64,000 nt of DNA from Pseudomonas sp. S09G 359 (GTDB lineage: Bacteria > Pseudomonadota > Gammaproteobacteria > Pseudomonadales > Pseudomonadaceae): contig NZ_CP025263.1 in the NCBI RefSeq assembly GCF_002843605.1, forward strand, positions 700,501 through 764,500, in the 5' to 3' direction. Below the pieces are notes generated by a model, which was not told where the DNA came from, ran no database searches, and worked only from the letters and a program-made list of their open reading frames with translations. This document shows, one piece after another, positions 26,073 through 34,614 of the stretch (the first letter of the stretch is position 1; each line of letters opens with the position of its first letter). The translations under genes were made by a program, and so were the position numbers.

Positions 26073-26803
26073 TGCCGGCTCGCGGACGTTTGATCGGCCT
26101 GGGCGTAGGCCCCGGCGACCCGGAACTGATCACCCTCAAGGCCCTGCGCCTGCTGCGTGAATCGCCGGTGGTGGCGTACTTCGTGGCCAAGGGCAAGAAG
26201 GGCAACGCCTTCGGCATCATCGAAGACCATTTGGTGCCACAGCAAACCCTGATGCCGCTGGTGTACCCGGTGACCACCGAGGCGCTGCCTGCGCCGCTGT
26301 CCTATGAACAAGTGATCAGCGACTTCTACGACACGGCCAGCCTCGACGTGGCCGCGCACCTGGACGCCGGCCGCGATGTGGCGGTGATCTGCGAAGGCGA
26401 CCCGTTTTTCTACGGCTCCTACATGTACCTGCACGACCGCCTCGCCGAGCGCTACGAAGCACAGGTCATCCCTGGCGTGTGCTCGATGCTCGGCGGTGCC
26501 TCGGTGCTTGGCGCGCCGCTGGTGTATCGCAACCAGAGCCTGTCGGTGCTCTCCGGCGTGTTGCCCCATGACGACCTCAAGCGCCGCCTGGCGGACGCCG
26601 ACGCGGCGGTGATCATGAAGCTGGGCCGCAATTTCCCCAAGGTTCGCCAGGTGCTGGAAGAACTCGGCCTGGCCGCACGCGCGCTGTATGTGGAGCGCGC
26701 CACCATGGCCAATCAGAAGATCGTCGCGCTGGATCAGGTTGACCCGTCGTCCTCGCCGTACTTCTCGCTGATCATCGTGCCCGGTGAACGGTGGCAAGGG
26801 TGA
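26072..26803 (+). CDS. cobI: Precorrin-2 C20-methyltransferase CobI
   Basis: About 243 residues. SAM-dependent tetrapyrrole methylase that adds the C20 methyl to precorrin-2. The family start [20 protein letters not shown] is clear, followed by the [14 protein letters not shown] and [10 protein letters not shown] loops that bind SAM. The ATG shares one base with the cobH stop (TAATG), and the stop overlaps the start of cobJ as TGATG, so cobH-I-J form a tight operon. Confidence 0.96.
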   Translation: MPARGRLIGLGVGPGDPELITLKALRLLRESPVVAYFVAKGKKGNAFGIIEDHLVPQQTLMPLVYPVTTEALPAPLSYEQVISDFYDTASLDVAAHLDAGRDVAVICEGDPFFYGSYMYLHDRLAERYEAQVIPGVCSMLGGASVLGAPLVYRNQSLSVLSGVLPHDDLKRRLADADAAVIMKLGRNFPKVRQVLEELGLAARALYVERATMANQKIVALDQVDPSSSPYFSLIIVPGERWQG

Positions 26804-28440
26804 TGACGCCGGCGATTGTCATCTTGGGCCAGGGCAGCCTGGCCACCGCGCGCAGGATCCAACAGGTTTACCCTGGCGCAGTAATCTACGGCCTGGCCGG
26901 GCGCGTTGAAGGCGCCGATCAGCCCTACAGCGAATTCGGCGCGACCCTGCGCCAGCTCTACCAGCAAGGCACGCCGCTGGTTGCCCTGTGTGCGGCCGGC
27001 ATCATCATCCGCACCCTGGCGCCGCTGCTGCTGGAGAAGGGCGAAGAGCCCGCCGTGCTGGCCGTGGCTGAAGACGGCAGCGCCGTGGTGCCCTTGCTCG
27101 GTGGCCTGGGTGGCGTGAACGTCATGGCCCGCCAGATTGCGGCCGCACTGGAGGTGGCTGCGGCGATCACCACCAGCGGCGAGTTGCGTTTCGGCACCTG
27201 CCTGCTCAACCCGCCCGCGGGTTACCAATTGGCGGACCTGGAGCTGGGCAAGCGCTTTGTCTCGGACCTGCTGGCTGGCGAAAGCGTACGCATCGAAGGT
27301 GCCGCGCCGTGGCTGGACCAGGCCAACCTGCCGCAGGATCAACAGGCGCGCCTGGCAATCCATGTGGGCAGCGCCGCGCGCACGCCTGCGGCCAACGAAT
27401 TGCTGATTTACCCGAAGACGGTGTGCGTCACCTGCAAACCGGGCGCGGACCTGGCGCAGCGCGTACGCACGGCCTTGCACGACGCGGGTCTCGCGGTGCA
27501 ATCCCTGGCCTGCCTGCAGGCCAGCGACACGCAGATGGCCGACGCGTCGCTGCATGAAGCGGCTTTGGCATTGGGCGTGCCGTTGCGTTTCGCCCACGTG
27601 GAACACGACGCGGACATCTCGATCAGTGTCGCGGAACAGCCCCTGGACCTGGCGCAGGTTGGCCGCGCCCGTGGCCGCCTGGCCGTGATCGGCCTGGGCC
27701 CCGGTGCCGCCGAACTGATGGTGCCGGCGGTGAAAGCCGAACTGGCGCGTTGCACCGATGTGCTCGGCTACGAAACCTACGTGCGCATGGCCGGGCCGTT
27801 CCGTGACGATCAAGTGCAGCACTGCACCGACAATCGCGAAGAAATGCAGCGTGCCCGCAACGCCTTCGAACTGGCCGCCCTTGGGCGCTCGGTGGTGGTG
27901 GTGTCATCCGGCGACCCAGGTGTATTCGCCATGGCCGCGGCGGTGATCGAGGCGCTGCACGAGTCCAGCGACCCGGCATGGCACCAGGTCGACCTGGAAA
28001 TCCTGCCGGGCGTCTCGGCCTCCCTGGCCACCGCCGCCCAGGCGGGTGCGCCGTTGGGTCATGATTTTTGTGTGATGTCGCTGTCGGACAACCTCAAGCC
28101 CTGGTCGATCATCGAAAAGCGCCTGGACCTCGCCGCCCAGGCCGACCTGGCGCTGGCGTTCTACAACCCGATCTCTCGTTCGCGGCCTTGGCAGCTGGGG
28201 CGCGCGCTGGAAATCGTCGCGCTGCATCGCACCGCTGAAACGCCCGTGGTACTGGGGCGCGATATCGGCCGCCCAGGCCAGACCCTACGCGTCATCACGC
28301 TGGGGCAACTCACCCCGGACCAGGTGGATATGCGCACCATGGTGCTGATCGGTTCATCCACTACCTGCACATTCCCGCGTGCCGGTGGTGGCGAATGGGT
28401 GTACACGCCGCGGTGGTATGGCGAAAAACCCACCGCTTAA
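26803..28440 (+). CDS. cobJ: CbiG/CobE-CobJ fusion: precorrin-3B C17-methyltransferase
   Basis: About 545 residues with three parts. Residues 1-180 or so resemble the CbiG N-terminal domain (CAAGIIIRTLAPLL; GLGGVNVMARQIA). A middle CobE/CbiG-C-like part covers about 200-285. The C-terminal 250 residues are a SAM methylase (GRLAVIGLGPGAAELMVPA; VVVVSSGDPGVFAMAAAV) that methylates C17 and contracts the ring. This fused arrangement is known from P. aeruginosa cobJ. ATG at 26803 (TGATG overlap with cobI) is preferred over the GTG at 26791. Last gene of the cobGHIJ operon, followed by a terminator-like stem. Confidence 0.93.
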   Translation: MTPAIVILGQGSLATARRIQQVYPGAVIYGLAGRVEGADQPYSEFGATLRQLYQQGTPLVALCAAGIIIRTLAPLLLEKGEEPAVLAVAEDGSAVVPLLGGLGGVNVMARQIAAALEVAAAITTSGELRFGTCLLNPPAGYQLADLELGKRFVSDLLAGESVRIEGAAPWLDQANLPQDQQARLAIHVGSAARTPAANELLIYPKTVCVTCKPGADLAQRVRTALHDAGLAVQSLACLQASDTQMADASLHEAALALGVPLRFAHVEHDADISISVAEQPLDLAQVGRARGRLAVIGLGPGAAELMVPAVKAELARCTDVLGYETYVRMAGPFRDDQVQHCTDNREEMQRARNAFELAALGRSVVVVSSGDPGVFAMAAAVIEALHESSDPAWHQVDLEILPGVSASLATAAQAGAPLGHDFCVMSLSDNLKPWSIIEKRLDLAAQADLALAFYNPISRSRPWQLGRALEIVALHRTAETPVVLGRDIGRPGQTLRVITLGQLTPDQVDMRTMVLIGSSTTCTFPRAGGGEWVYTPRWYGEKPTA

Positions 28441-28449
28441 GGCTGTAGG

Positions 28450-28507
28450 AAAGCTCCGATTTGCGTTGGGTAATTACCTATCGTTGATCGGGGCTTTTTC
28501 TTTTTTC
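28450..28507 (+). terminator. Probable terminator after the cob operon
   Basis: AAAGCTCCGAT pairs with GATCGGGGCTTT (one mismatch in the arm and a long loop of about 25 bases), followed by a run ending TTTTTCTTTTTT. Ten bases after the cobJ stop. Confidence 0.65.
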
Positions 28508-28539
28508 CTCGATGAAATCTGGAAGGCCCGGTTCCGCGC

Positions 28540-28553
28540 CCAGCAATTGCTGG
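28540..28553. promoter_or_regulatory. 14-base perfect palindrome upstream of the orphan gene
   Basis: CCAGCAATTGCTGG is self-complementary over all 14 bases. It lies about 110-125 bases upstream of the ATG at 28666 and just before AT-rich sequence (AATATATAT) suited to a -10 region. A candidate operator; the regulator is unknown. Confidence 0.45.
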
Positions 28554-28601
28554 TTGGCGGTTTTCGCGGCGCGCCTGTAAGCAATATATATCGTATGGAA
28601 A

Positions 28602-28646
28602 GCCTTCAAGGCACTGGACTAGTGTGAAGGCCAGCCCCATGTGGGG
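28602..28646 (+). promoter_or_regulatory. Two hairpins in the leader of the orphan gene
   Basis: First stem: GCCTTCA pairs with TGAAGGC and CACT with AGTG, with an AGG bulge. Second: CCCCA pairs with TGGGG. They end 19 bases before the ATG, close to the GGAG ribosome site, so they could influence translation. Confidence 0.4.
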
Positions 28647-28665
28647 TGCTTGCGGAGAACTGAAA

Positions 28666-29445
28666 ATGGAGCGACATCACAGAAGGATCAACAGTACAAA
28701 AAGGCGCAAGCTGATTGCCGCCTACAAGTTACCCGAAGCGTCAGGAGCGCACGCCGTATTACCGCTGGATACCGACGACGATACCAATGCAGCGGTGGTC
28801 AACAACAGCGTGATCTCGTTTGCCGATGGCCTGTCCGGCCTGAGCCGGGAGTACATCCGCAAAAGTTATTTGCTGGCCAGCAGTTATGTCAGCGATGTGT
28901 TGAAAGTTCACCGAGGGACGGAGGATTGGTACGACGAATTTATCAAGGTAATGGTCAGCCTGGGCTGGCTGCCGTTACGCAGCAGCTTTGAACGGGTCTC
29001 CCGCACCGGCAAGGGTCTGACGGTGCAGTTGACGGTGCTGAACATTATCGCCGCCATGCTGGCCTCGACCTCCCTGGCCGGGCCCGTGATGGCGGCATTG
29101 CCGAAGTTGGCGGCCGACGCGCTGGAAGCCATGAAGCAGCAACCCGGCTCGTTCGAGCTGTTCAAACGTAACAGCAGCGTGCATCAGGGCGGCGACTTCG
29201 GCGTAGCGTCCTGCGCCGAAGCCAACGGCGAAGTGATGATGGTGCTGGTGACGTACAGCTCCCACGGTGTGAGCAAACAGGTGGGGTTGCCGTTTCTGGA
29301 GTGGGACAGCTCTTCCTTCGAGGCCTTCAGTGGGCAGACCTGCCTGGTGCTGAATACCTCGGTGGTCAATGAAAAGACGCTCCAGTTGATGCGCGAAAGC
29401 ACCGGTGACAAGGTGCAATTGGCGATCGCCAAATACCGGATCTAA
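28666..29445 (+). CDS. Hypothetical protein, no recognised family
   Basis: About 259 residues, not recognised. The N-terminus is basic (MERHHRRINSTKRRKLIAAY). An acidic TDDD linker follows, then a helical segment (YIRKSYLLASSYVSDVLKVH), a moderately hydrophobic stretch near residues 122-145 (LTVQLTVLNIIAAMLASTSL), and a beta-rich C-terminal third (MMVLVTYSSHGVSKQVGLPF). No signal peptide is obvious. ATG at 28666 has GGAG 8 bases upstream; an ATG at 28624 lies inside a leader hairpin and is less likely. Monocistronic, with its stop codon overlapping that of the convergent marC gene. Codon use looks like the rest of the window. Confidence 0.72.
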   Translation: MERHHRRINSTKRRKLIAAYKLPEASGAHAVLPLDTDDDTNAAVVNNSVISFADGLSGLSREYIRKSYLLASSYVSDVLKVHRGTEDWYDEFIKVMVSLGWLPLRSSFERVSRTGKGLTVQLTVLNIIAAMLASTSLAGPVMAALPKLAADALEAMKQQPGSFELFKRNSSVHQGGDFGVASCAEANGEVMMVLVTYSSHGVSKQVGLPFLEWDSSSFEAFSGQTCLVLNTSVVNEKTLQLMRESTGDKVQLAIAKYRI

Positions 29446-30038
29446 GGCACCAGATAACCGCGTACGCCGGTAAAGATGATTTGCGCGGCGAGGGCGCACA
29501 CGAACAACCCCATCAACCGACTGACGATTTGCAAGCCCTGGTCGCCGAGAATGCGTTCGATACGGTTGGACAGGTACAGCACCACACCCACCGTGAGGCT
29601 GGCCAGGGCAATGCTGAGGATGGCGGTGAGCTTGTCATCCCAGTGCGGCTGGCTGACGCCCATCACCAGCAACGCACCGATGGTGCCGGGGCCGACGGTG
29701 AGGGGGATGGTCAGCGGTACGATGGTCACGTCCTGCTGCACATTGTCGGTCTGCACCGCCGACTTGCCCTGGGCCATGCCCAGGGCGGAAATGAACAGCA
29801 CGCTGCCGGCACCGATGCGGAAGGCATCCACGGTGATGCCGAACACACTGAAAATCACGCGGCCGAACAGGTACAACAACACGCTTGAGACCAGGGTGGC
29901 CAACGCGACTTTCCAGGCCAGGCGGCGTCGTTCCTTGCTGGAGTAACCACGGGTGAGGCTGATAAAGCAGGACAGCACGAAGAACGGGCTGTAGAGCACC
30001 AGCATCTTCAGGTAAACGCTGAATAACACGTGGAGCAT
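29442..30038 (-). CDS. MarC-family integral membrane protein
   Basis: About 198 residues with six predicted membrane helices. Conserved MarC (UPF0056) features are FRIGAGSVLFISALGMAQG, the TIVPLTIPLTVGPGTIGALLV stretch, and the C-terminal SRLMGLFVCALAAQIIFTGV. Despite the name, the family has no proven drug-efflux role and its transport substrate is unknown. Stand-alone gene, convergent with the orphan at 28666 and overlapping it by four bases at the stop codons; a REPIN lies upstream. Confidence 0.93.
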   Translation of the reverse strand: MLHVLFSVYLKMLVLYSPFFVLSCFISLTRGYSSKERRRLAWKVALATLVSSVLLYLFGRVIFSVFGITVDAFRIGAGSVLFISALGMAQGKSAVQTDNVQQDVTIVPLTIPLTVGPGTIGALLVMGVSQPHWDDKLTAILSIALASLTVGVVLYLSNRIERILGDQGLQIVSRLMGLFVCALAAQIIFTGVRGYLVP

Positions 30039-30120
30039 GGTGGGGGCTCACAGCGAAGGAGGGCGAGCGGGAGTTTATCAGGCCTGTGGCTGAGCGCTAT
30101 CTGTGAAGCTACATCAATCC

Positions 30121-30214
30121 AATGTGGGAGCGGGCTTGCTCGCGAAAGCGGTATATCTGTCAAACATGTTTGGGCTGACACACCGCTTTCGCGAGCAAGC
30201 CCGCTCCCACATTT
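30121..30214. repeat. REPIN, CGCGAAAGCGG class
   Basis: Inverted arms GTGGGAGCGGGCTTGCTCGC around about 40 bases. Near-identical to the pairs at 4235-4328 and 51075-51169. It lies between the retS stop and the marC start. Confidence 0.93.
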
Positions 30215-30234
30215 GGATCTGCGTCATGCCTGGG

Positions 30235-33006
30235 TCAGGAAGGCGCGTGTTCGGGGCGCTGCTGACGCTGCGCGACCCAGAACTCTACCAGCTCACGCAA
30301 CTGCGACAACTCCACCGGCTTGGCCATATGCCCGTCCATCCCGGCCTGGCGCGCGCGCTCCTTGTGTTCCGAAAGGATATGCGCCGTGAGCGCCACCACC
30401 GGGGTGCGAATGCGTTGGTGGCTGACTTCCCACGCGCGCAATTGCTGGGTGGCAGAGAAGCCATCGAGGATCGGCATCTCACAATCCATCAACACCAGGT
30501 CATAACGCTGCGCCTTCATCGCTTCCAGCGCTTCCTCACCGTTGCTGGCGGTGTCCGGGTTGAGGTTGAGCTTGCCGAGCATGCCGCGGATCACTTTGGT
30601 GGAAATGCTGTTGTCCTCGGCCACCAGGATGCGGAAGTCGCTGGGCACAGTCACGGCTGCCGGCGCGTTGAGGGGCGCGCGGGGCTGCACGTTGCCTTTG
30701 CTGCGCTGGGTCAGTTCGTCAGCCAGGGTGGTCTTGAGCGTATAACCCGCCACCGGCTTGGCGAGGATGCGTTTGATCCCGCAATTACGCGCGATGATCT
30801 TGCTCGGCGCATTGCTGATGCCGGTGAGCATGATCAACAGGATGTCGTGGTTCAGGCTGGGGTCTTCCTTGATCTTTGCCGCCAGTTGCATGCCGGTCAT
30901 GCCGGGCATGTTCTGGTCCAGCAGCACCACGTCGAAGTAATCGCGCAGGTGCGCCTTGGTACGCAGCAGCGCCAGGGCTTCCTTGCCCGAGGGCACGGCG
31001 CTGACGTTGAGGCCCCAGGCGGTGCATTGCTGCACCAGCACTTTGCGGCAGGTGTCGTTGTCGTCCACCACCAGCACGCGTGCGTCCTTGAGCGGGCCGT
31101 CGAGGTCGGAGGTCGGGTGTTCCAGGCGCTCCGGGTCCAGCGGCAGGGTCAGCCACAGGGTGCTGCCCTGATGGGCACTGCTCTTGATGCCGAACTCGCC
31201 GTTCATCAACAGAATCAACTGGCGAGCAATGACCAGGCCCAGGTGGCCGCTCAAGCGGGTGGCCGAGAGGAAGTTCTTGCTGTGCAGTTCGCTGTGCAAC
31301 AGGGCGTCGCGCTCGGCGGCTTCCATCGGCAGGCCGCTGTCTTGTACGGCAATGCGCAGGCGCGGCTTGGTGCTGCGGTCATCCAGGGCGACCACGATCA
31401 GTACTTCGCCTTCATCGGTCTTTTGCAGGGCATTTTCCAGCAGGCTCAACAAGGCCTGGCGCAGGCGCGTCGGGTCGCCGCTGATCACGCGGGGTACCTG
31501 GGGCTGGATAAAGCTGATCAGCTCGACGTTTTGCTGTTCGGCCTTGGCGCGGAAGATACTCAGGCAGTCTTCGATCAGCGCGTTGAGGTCGAATTGCACG
31601 TCGTCCAACTCGATCTGCCCGGACTCGAGCTTGGAAATGTCGAGAATCTCGTTGATCAGCGTGAGCAGTTCGTTACCGGCGCTGTGGATGGTTTGCACGT
31701 AGTCGCGCTGTTTCACCGAGAGCGGCGTGCCCAGCAGCAACTCGGTCATGCCCAGCACGCCGTTCATCGGGGTGCGGATCTCGTGGCTGATCTTGGCCAG
31801 GAACTCGGCCTTGGCAGCGATCTCTGCATTGCTGGCCGCCAGGTCGCGGCTGAGGCTGAACCGGGCCTCGACAATCGCCCGCTGGCGTTCGCCCAGGGCC
31901 AGGCTCATCAACAGGCCACTGAGGCAGATAAAGGCCAACAGGGTGATGATCAAGCCTTGCGGCGAGACCATGGTCAGGCCCAGCAGGGCAGGCAGGATGA
32001 TCAGCGTGCCGATGTTGAATACCACCATCGCCGCCACGAACAGGCGCGCCGGCCGGTAGCCTTTTTGCCAGTGACAGGCCGAGACAAACAGCATGCTCAG
32101 GCCGGCCAGGGCCACCAGCGCATAGGTGATGATGTTCAGCGGCAGGGTGTTGACGAACAACAGCAACAGGCCACACAGCACGATGAACAGGATATCGGCC
32201 ATCAACAGCTTGTTCAGCGGGTGCGGGCCCAGGGGCATGAAAAAGCGGTAAGCGAACATCAGCCCGCAGGGCGCGGTCAGCAGCAGCGCGAGGTAGGCGC
32301 CGGGTGTCTGGATCGCATGCCAGTTCGGCAACCATGGGCCCGCCAGGTTGAGCAGCAGCAGCAGGCTGAGCATCAACAGTATTTCGCAGGCCGCCAGCCA
32401 CAGGCTGCTGCGCGAGCGATGGTAGGCGAAGCGCGTGATGTTGTGCAGGATCAGCATCAGCAGGCAGCCGAACAGCAGGCCATAGATCAGCGTCTGGGTC
32501 TGGTCGGCGGCGGCGAGCACGGCCGGTTCCAGGGTGATGTACGGCCGCAACTCGTGTTCGGAGACCAGGCGCAGGTACACCTCGAGGGGCTTCTGGCTCT
32601 GGGGCATCGGCAGCATGAAATCGCTGCTGGGCAGCGGGCGCTCCGCCTGGGGTTGGCGGGTGCCGGTACTTTGTTGTTCGACCAGGGTGTCGCCGTCCAG
32701 CACGTAAAGGCTCAGGTGCGACAGGTCCGGCGCGAATACCCGCAGCACTTGCTCGTGCTTGCCGGGTTGCAGCTTGAAACGTACCCACAACGCACCGGCC
32801 GGTTCCGCGGCGGTAATGCGGTCCAGTTCGATGGGGCTGAATTGATTGGTGTAGCGCGAGGAGCGGATGTCGCTCAGTTGCAGGTCGGCCTGCTCATCGA
32901 GCAATACCGCCCAGCCACTGCCTTGCGCGGCGGCCTGGGCCGGGAACAGGCAGAGCAATGTCAGCAGACTGACAGTTAAACCTATGGCGATCCTGAGCCA
33001 GCGCAC
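30235..33006 (-). CDS. retS: Hybrid sensor kinase RetS
   Basis: About 923 residues. Order seen: signal peptide or anchor (residues 1-25), periplasmic 7TMR-DISMED2 sensor (about 30-160), seven membrane helices (about 190-370), HisKA with SHEIRTPMNG (His about 408), an ATPase domain with a weak G-box region, then two receiver domains (RVLVVDDND near 643, RILVAEDNS near 792). No C-terminal Hpt. This is the RetS architecture, and the purD-purH-fis neighbourhood agrees. RetS binds and antagonises GacS, lowering RsmY/Z small RNAs and so biofilm and secondary metabolism. GTG at 33006 follows GAAGGGATT and starts the signal sequence; a longer frame starting at 33063 is possible. Confidence 0.92.
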   Translation of the reverse strand: MRWLRIAIGLTVSLLTLLCLFPAQAAAQGSGWAVLLDEQADLQLSDIRSSRYTNQFSPIELDRITAAEPAGALWVRFKLQPGKHEQVLRVFAPDLSHLSLYVLDGDTLVEQQSTGTRQPQAERPLPSSDFMLPMPQSQKPLEVYLRLVSEHELRPYITLEPAVLAAADQTQTLIYGLLFGCLLMLILHNITRFAYHRSRSSLWLAACEILLMLSLLLLLNLAGPWLPNWHAIQTPGAYLALLLTAPCGLMFAYRFFMPLGPHPLNKLLMADILFIVLCGLLLLFVNTLPLNIITYALVALAGLSMLFVSACHWQKGYRPARLFVAAMVVFNIGTLIILPALLGLTMVSPQGLIITLLAFICLSGLLMSLALGERQRAIVEARFSLSRDLAASNAEIAAKAEFLAKISHEIRTPMNGVLGMTELLLGTPLSVKQRDYVQTIHSAGNELLTLINEILDISKLESGQIELDDVQFDLNALIEDCLSIFRAKAEQQNVELISFIQPQVPRVISGDPTRLRQALLSLLENALQKTDEGEVLIVVALDDRSTKPRLRIAVQDSGLPMEAAERDALLHSELHSKNFLSATRLSGHLGLVIARQLILLMNGEFGIKSSAHQGSTLWLTLPLDPERLEHPTSDLDGPLKDARVLVVDDNDTCRKVLVQQCTAWGLNVSAVPSGKEALALLRTKAHLRDYFDVVLLDQNMPGMTGMQLAAKIKEDPSLNHDILLIMLTGISNAPSKIIARNCGIKRILAKPVAGYTLKTTLADELTQRSKGNVQPRAPLNAPAAVTVPSDFRILVAEDNSISTKVIRGMLGKLNLNPDTASNGEEALEAMKAQRYDLVLMDCEMPILDGFSATQQLRAWEVSHQRIRTPVVALTAHILSEHKERARQAGMDGHMAKPVELSQLRELVEFWVAQRQQRPEHAPS

Positions 33007-33118
33007 GGCGAAATCCCTTCGTAGGTTGATGCACGGGTTAACTATGCGCGGGGTGGCCTGCATACGGCAAGGGCCAGAGGCCCCTGCCTAACCGAACGGA
33101 TAGCTCCTGCTGTACGGC

Positions 33119-34411
33119 TTACTGGTTCTCGCCGCGCTCACGGGCAATGGCGCGATAGCCGATGTCTGTGCGGTAGAAGCAGCCTTTCCAATCGATCTTC
33201 GCGGCCAGCTTGTATGCCTGTTGCTGCGCGGCGTCGACACTGGCACCCATTGCGGTGGCGCACAACACACGGCCACCTGCGGTTACAACTTTGCCATCCT
33301 TGAGCGCCGTGCCCGCATGGAACACCTTGCCTTCCAGCGTAGCAGCCGCATCCAGGCCTTCAATCACATCGCCCTTGGCGTAGTCGGCAGGGTAACCACC
33401 GGCCGCCAGCACAATGCCGACGCTCGGACGTGGGTCCCACTGTGCTTCCACCTTGTCCAGGGCTTGGGCCAGGGCGGCTTCCACCAGCAGCACCAGGCTC
33501 GACTGCAGGCGCAGCATCACCGGTTGGGTTTCCGGGTCGCCGAAGCGGCAGTTGAACTCGATGACTTTCGGGTTACCGGCTTTGTCGATCATCAGGCCGG
33601 CGTAGAGGAAACCGGTGTACACATTGCCTTCGTCAGCCATACCACGCACGGTCGGCCAGATCACCAGGTCCATCACGCGCTTGTGGACTTCAGCCGTCAC
33701 CACTGGGGCAGGGGAATAAGCACCCATGCCGCCGGTGTTCGGGCCGCTATCGCCGTCGCCGACGCGTTTGTGATCCTGGCTGGTGGCCATCGGCAGTACG
33801 TTCTTACCGTCGACCATCACGATAAAGCTGGCTTCTTCGCCGTCGAGGAATTCCTCGATGACTACGCGCGAACCGGCTTCGCCAAAGGCATTGCCGGCGA
33901 GCATGTCGCGCACTGCGTCTTCGGCTTCTTGCAGGGTCATCGCGACGATCACGCCTTTACCGGCGGCCAGGCCATCGGCCTTGATCACGATCGGTGCACC
34001 GACTTCACGCAGGTAAGCCAGGGCCGGCTCGATCTCGGTGAAGTTCTGGTAATCGGCAGTCGGGATCTTGTGGCGTGCGAGGAAATCCTTGGTGAAGGCT
34101 TTCGAACCTTCCAGCTGTGCCGCACCGGCGGTTGGGCCGAAGCAATCCAGGCCACGGCTGCGGAACAGGTCGACAACGCCGGCAACCAAAGGCACTTCCG
34201 GACCGACGATGGTCAGGGATACATTTTTTTCAGCAAAGTCGGCCAACTGCTCGAGGGCCAGCACGTCGATGGCGACGTTCTCGCACTTGGCTTCAATGGC
34301 GGTACCGGCGTTGCCAGGGGCTACGAAAACTTTCTGGACGCGTGGGTCCTGGGCAACTTTCCAGGCCAGGGCGTGTTCACGGCCACCGCTGCCAATGATC
34401 AAAACATTCAT
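33119..34411 (-). CDS. purD: Phosphoribosylamine-glycine ligase PurD
   Basis: About 430 residues, ATP-grasp enzyme of step 2 of purine synthesis, forming GAR from phosphoribosylamine, glycine and ATP. MNVLIIGSGGREHALAWK is the classical PurD start; KADGLAAGKGVIVA and the EFNCRFGDPETQ metal/ATP site are present. Follows purH on the minus strand with a REP-filled gap of about 200 bases, and precedes retS by about 110 bases, the same order as in P. aeruginosa. Confidence 0.97.
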   Translation of the reverse strand: MNVLIIGSGGREHALAWKVAQDPRVQKVFVAPGNAGTAIEAKCENVAIDVLALEQLADFAEKNVSLTIVGPEVPLVAGVVDLFRSRGLDCFGPTAGAAQLEGSKAFTKDFLARHKIPTADYQNFTEIEPALAYLREVGAPIVIKADGLAAGKGVIVAMTLQEAEDAVRDMLAGNAFGEAGSRVVIEEFLDGEEASFIVMVDGKNVLPMATSQDHKRVGDGDSGPNTGGMGAYSPAPVVTAEVHKRVMDLVIWPTVRGMADEGNVYTGFLYAGLMIDKAGNPKVIEFNCRFGDPETQPVMLRLQSSLVLLVEAALAQALDKVEAQWDPRPSVGIVLAAGGYPADYAKGDVIEGLDAAATLEGKVFHAGTALKDGKVVTAGGRVLCATAMGASVDAAQQQAYKLAAKIDWKGCFYRTDIGYRAIARERGENQ

Positions 34412-34459
34412 TTCAAAAACCTCAAATTCTATAAGGCGCTAACGTGGCGCCGGACTCGT

Positions 34460-34612
34460 GTGGCGAGCGGGCTTGCCCGCGTTGGGCTGCGAAGCGGCCC
34501 CAACACCAAGCACCGAGGGCTGACTGATAAAGCCTGTGTTTCTTGAGGGGGGCTGCTGCGCAGCCCAACGCGGGCAAGCCCGCTCGCCACAAGAAGCCCC
34601 CTCCTACATTTG
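34460..34612. repeat. REPIN of a third class with perfect 32-base arms
   Basis: The arm at 34460-34491 (starting GTGGCGAGCGGGCTTGCCCG) and its exact reverse complement at 34559-34590 flank 67 bases. A leftover arm of the other class (CCCCCTCCTACATTT) follows at 34597-34612. The element occupies most of the purD-purH gap. Confidence 0.9.
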
Positions 34613-34614
34613 GA

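Noticed and set aside
30103..32979. Open frame of about 958 codons on the plus strand opposite retS
   Set aside because: Histidine/glutamine/valine-rich translation typical of antisense frames in high-GC Pseudomonas genes; no ribosome site or domain; the retS frame is well supported.
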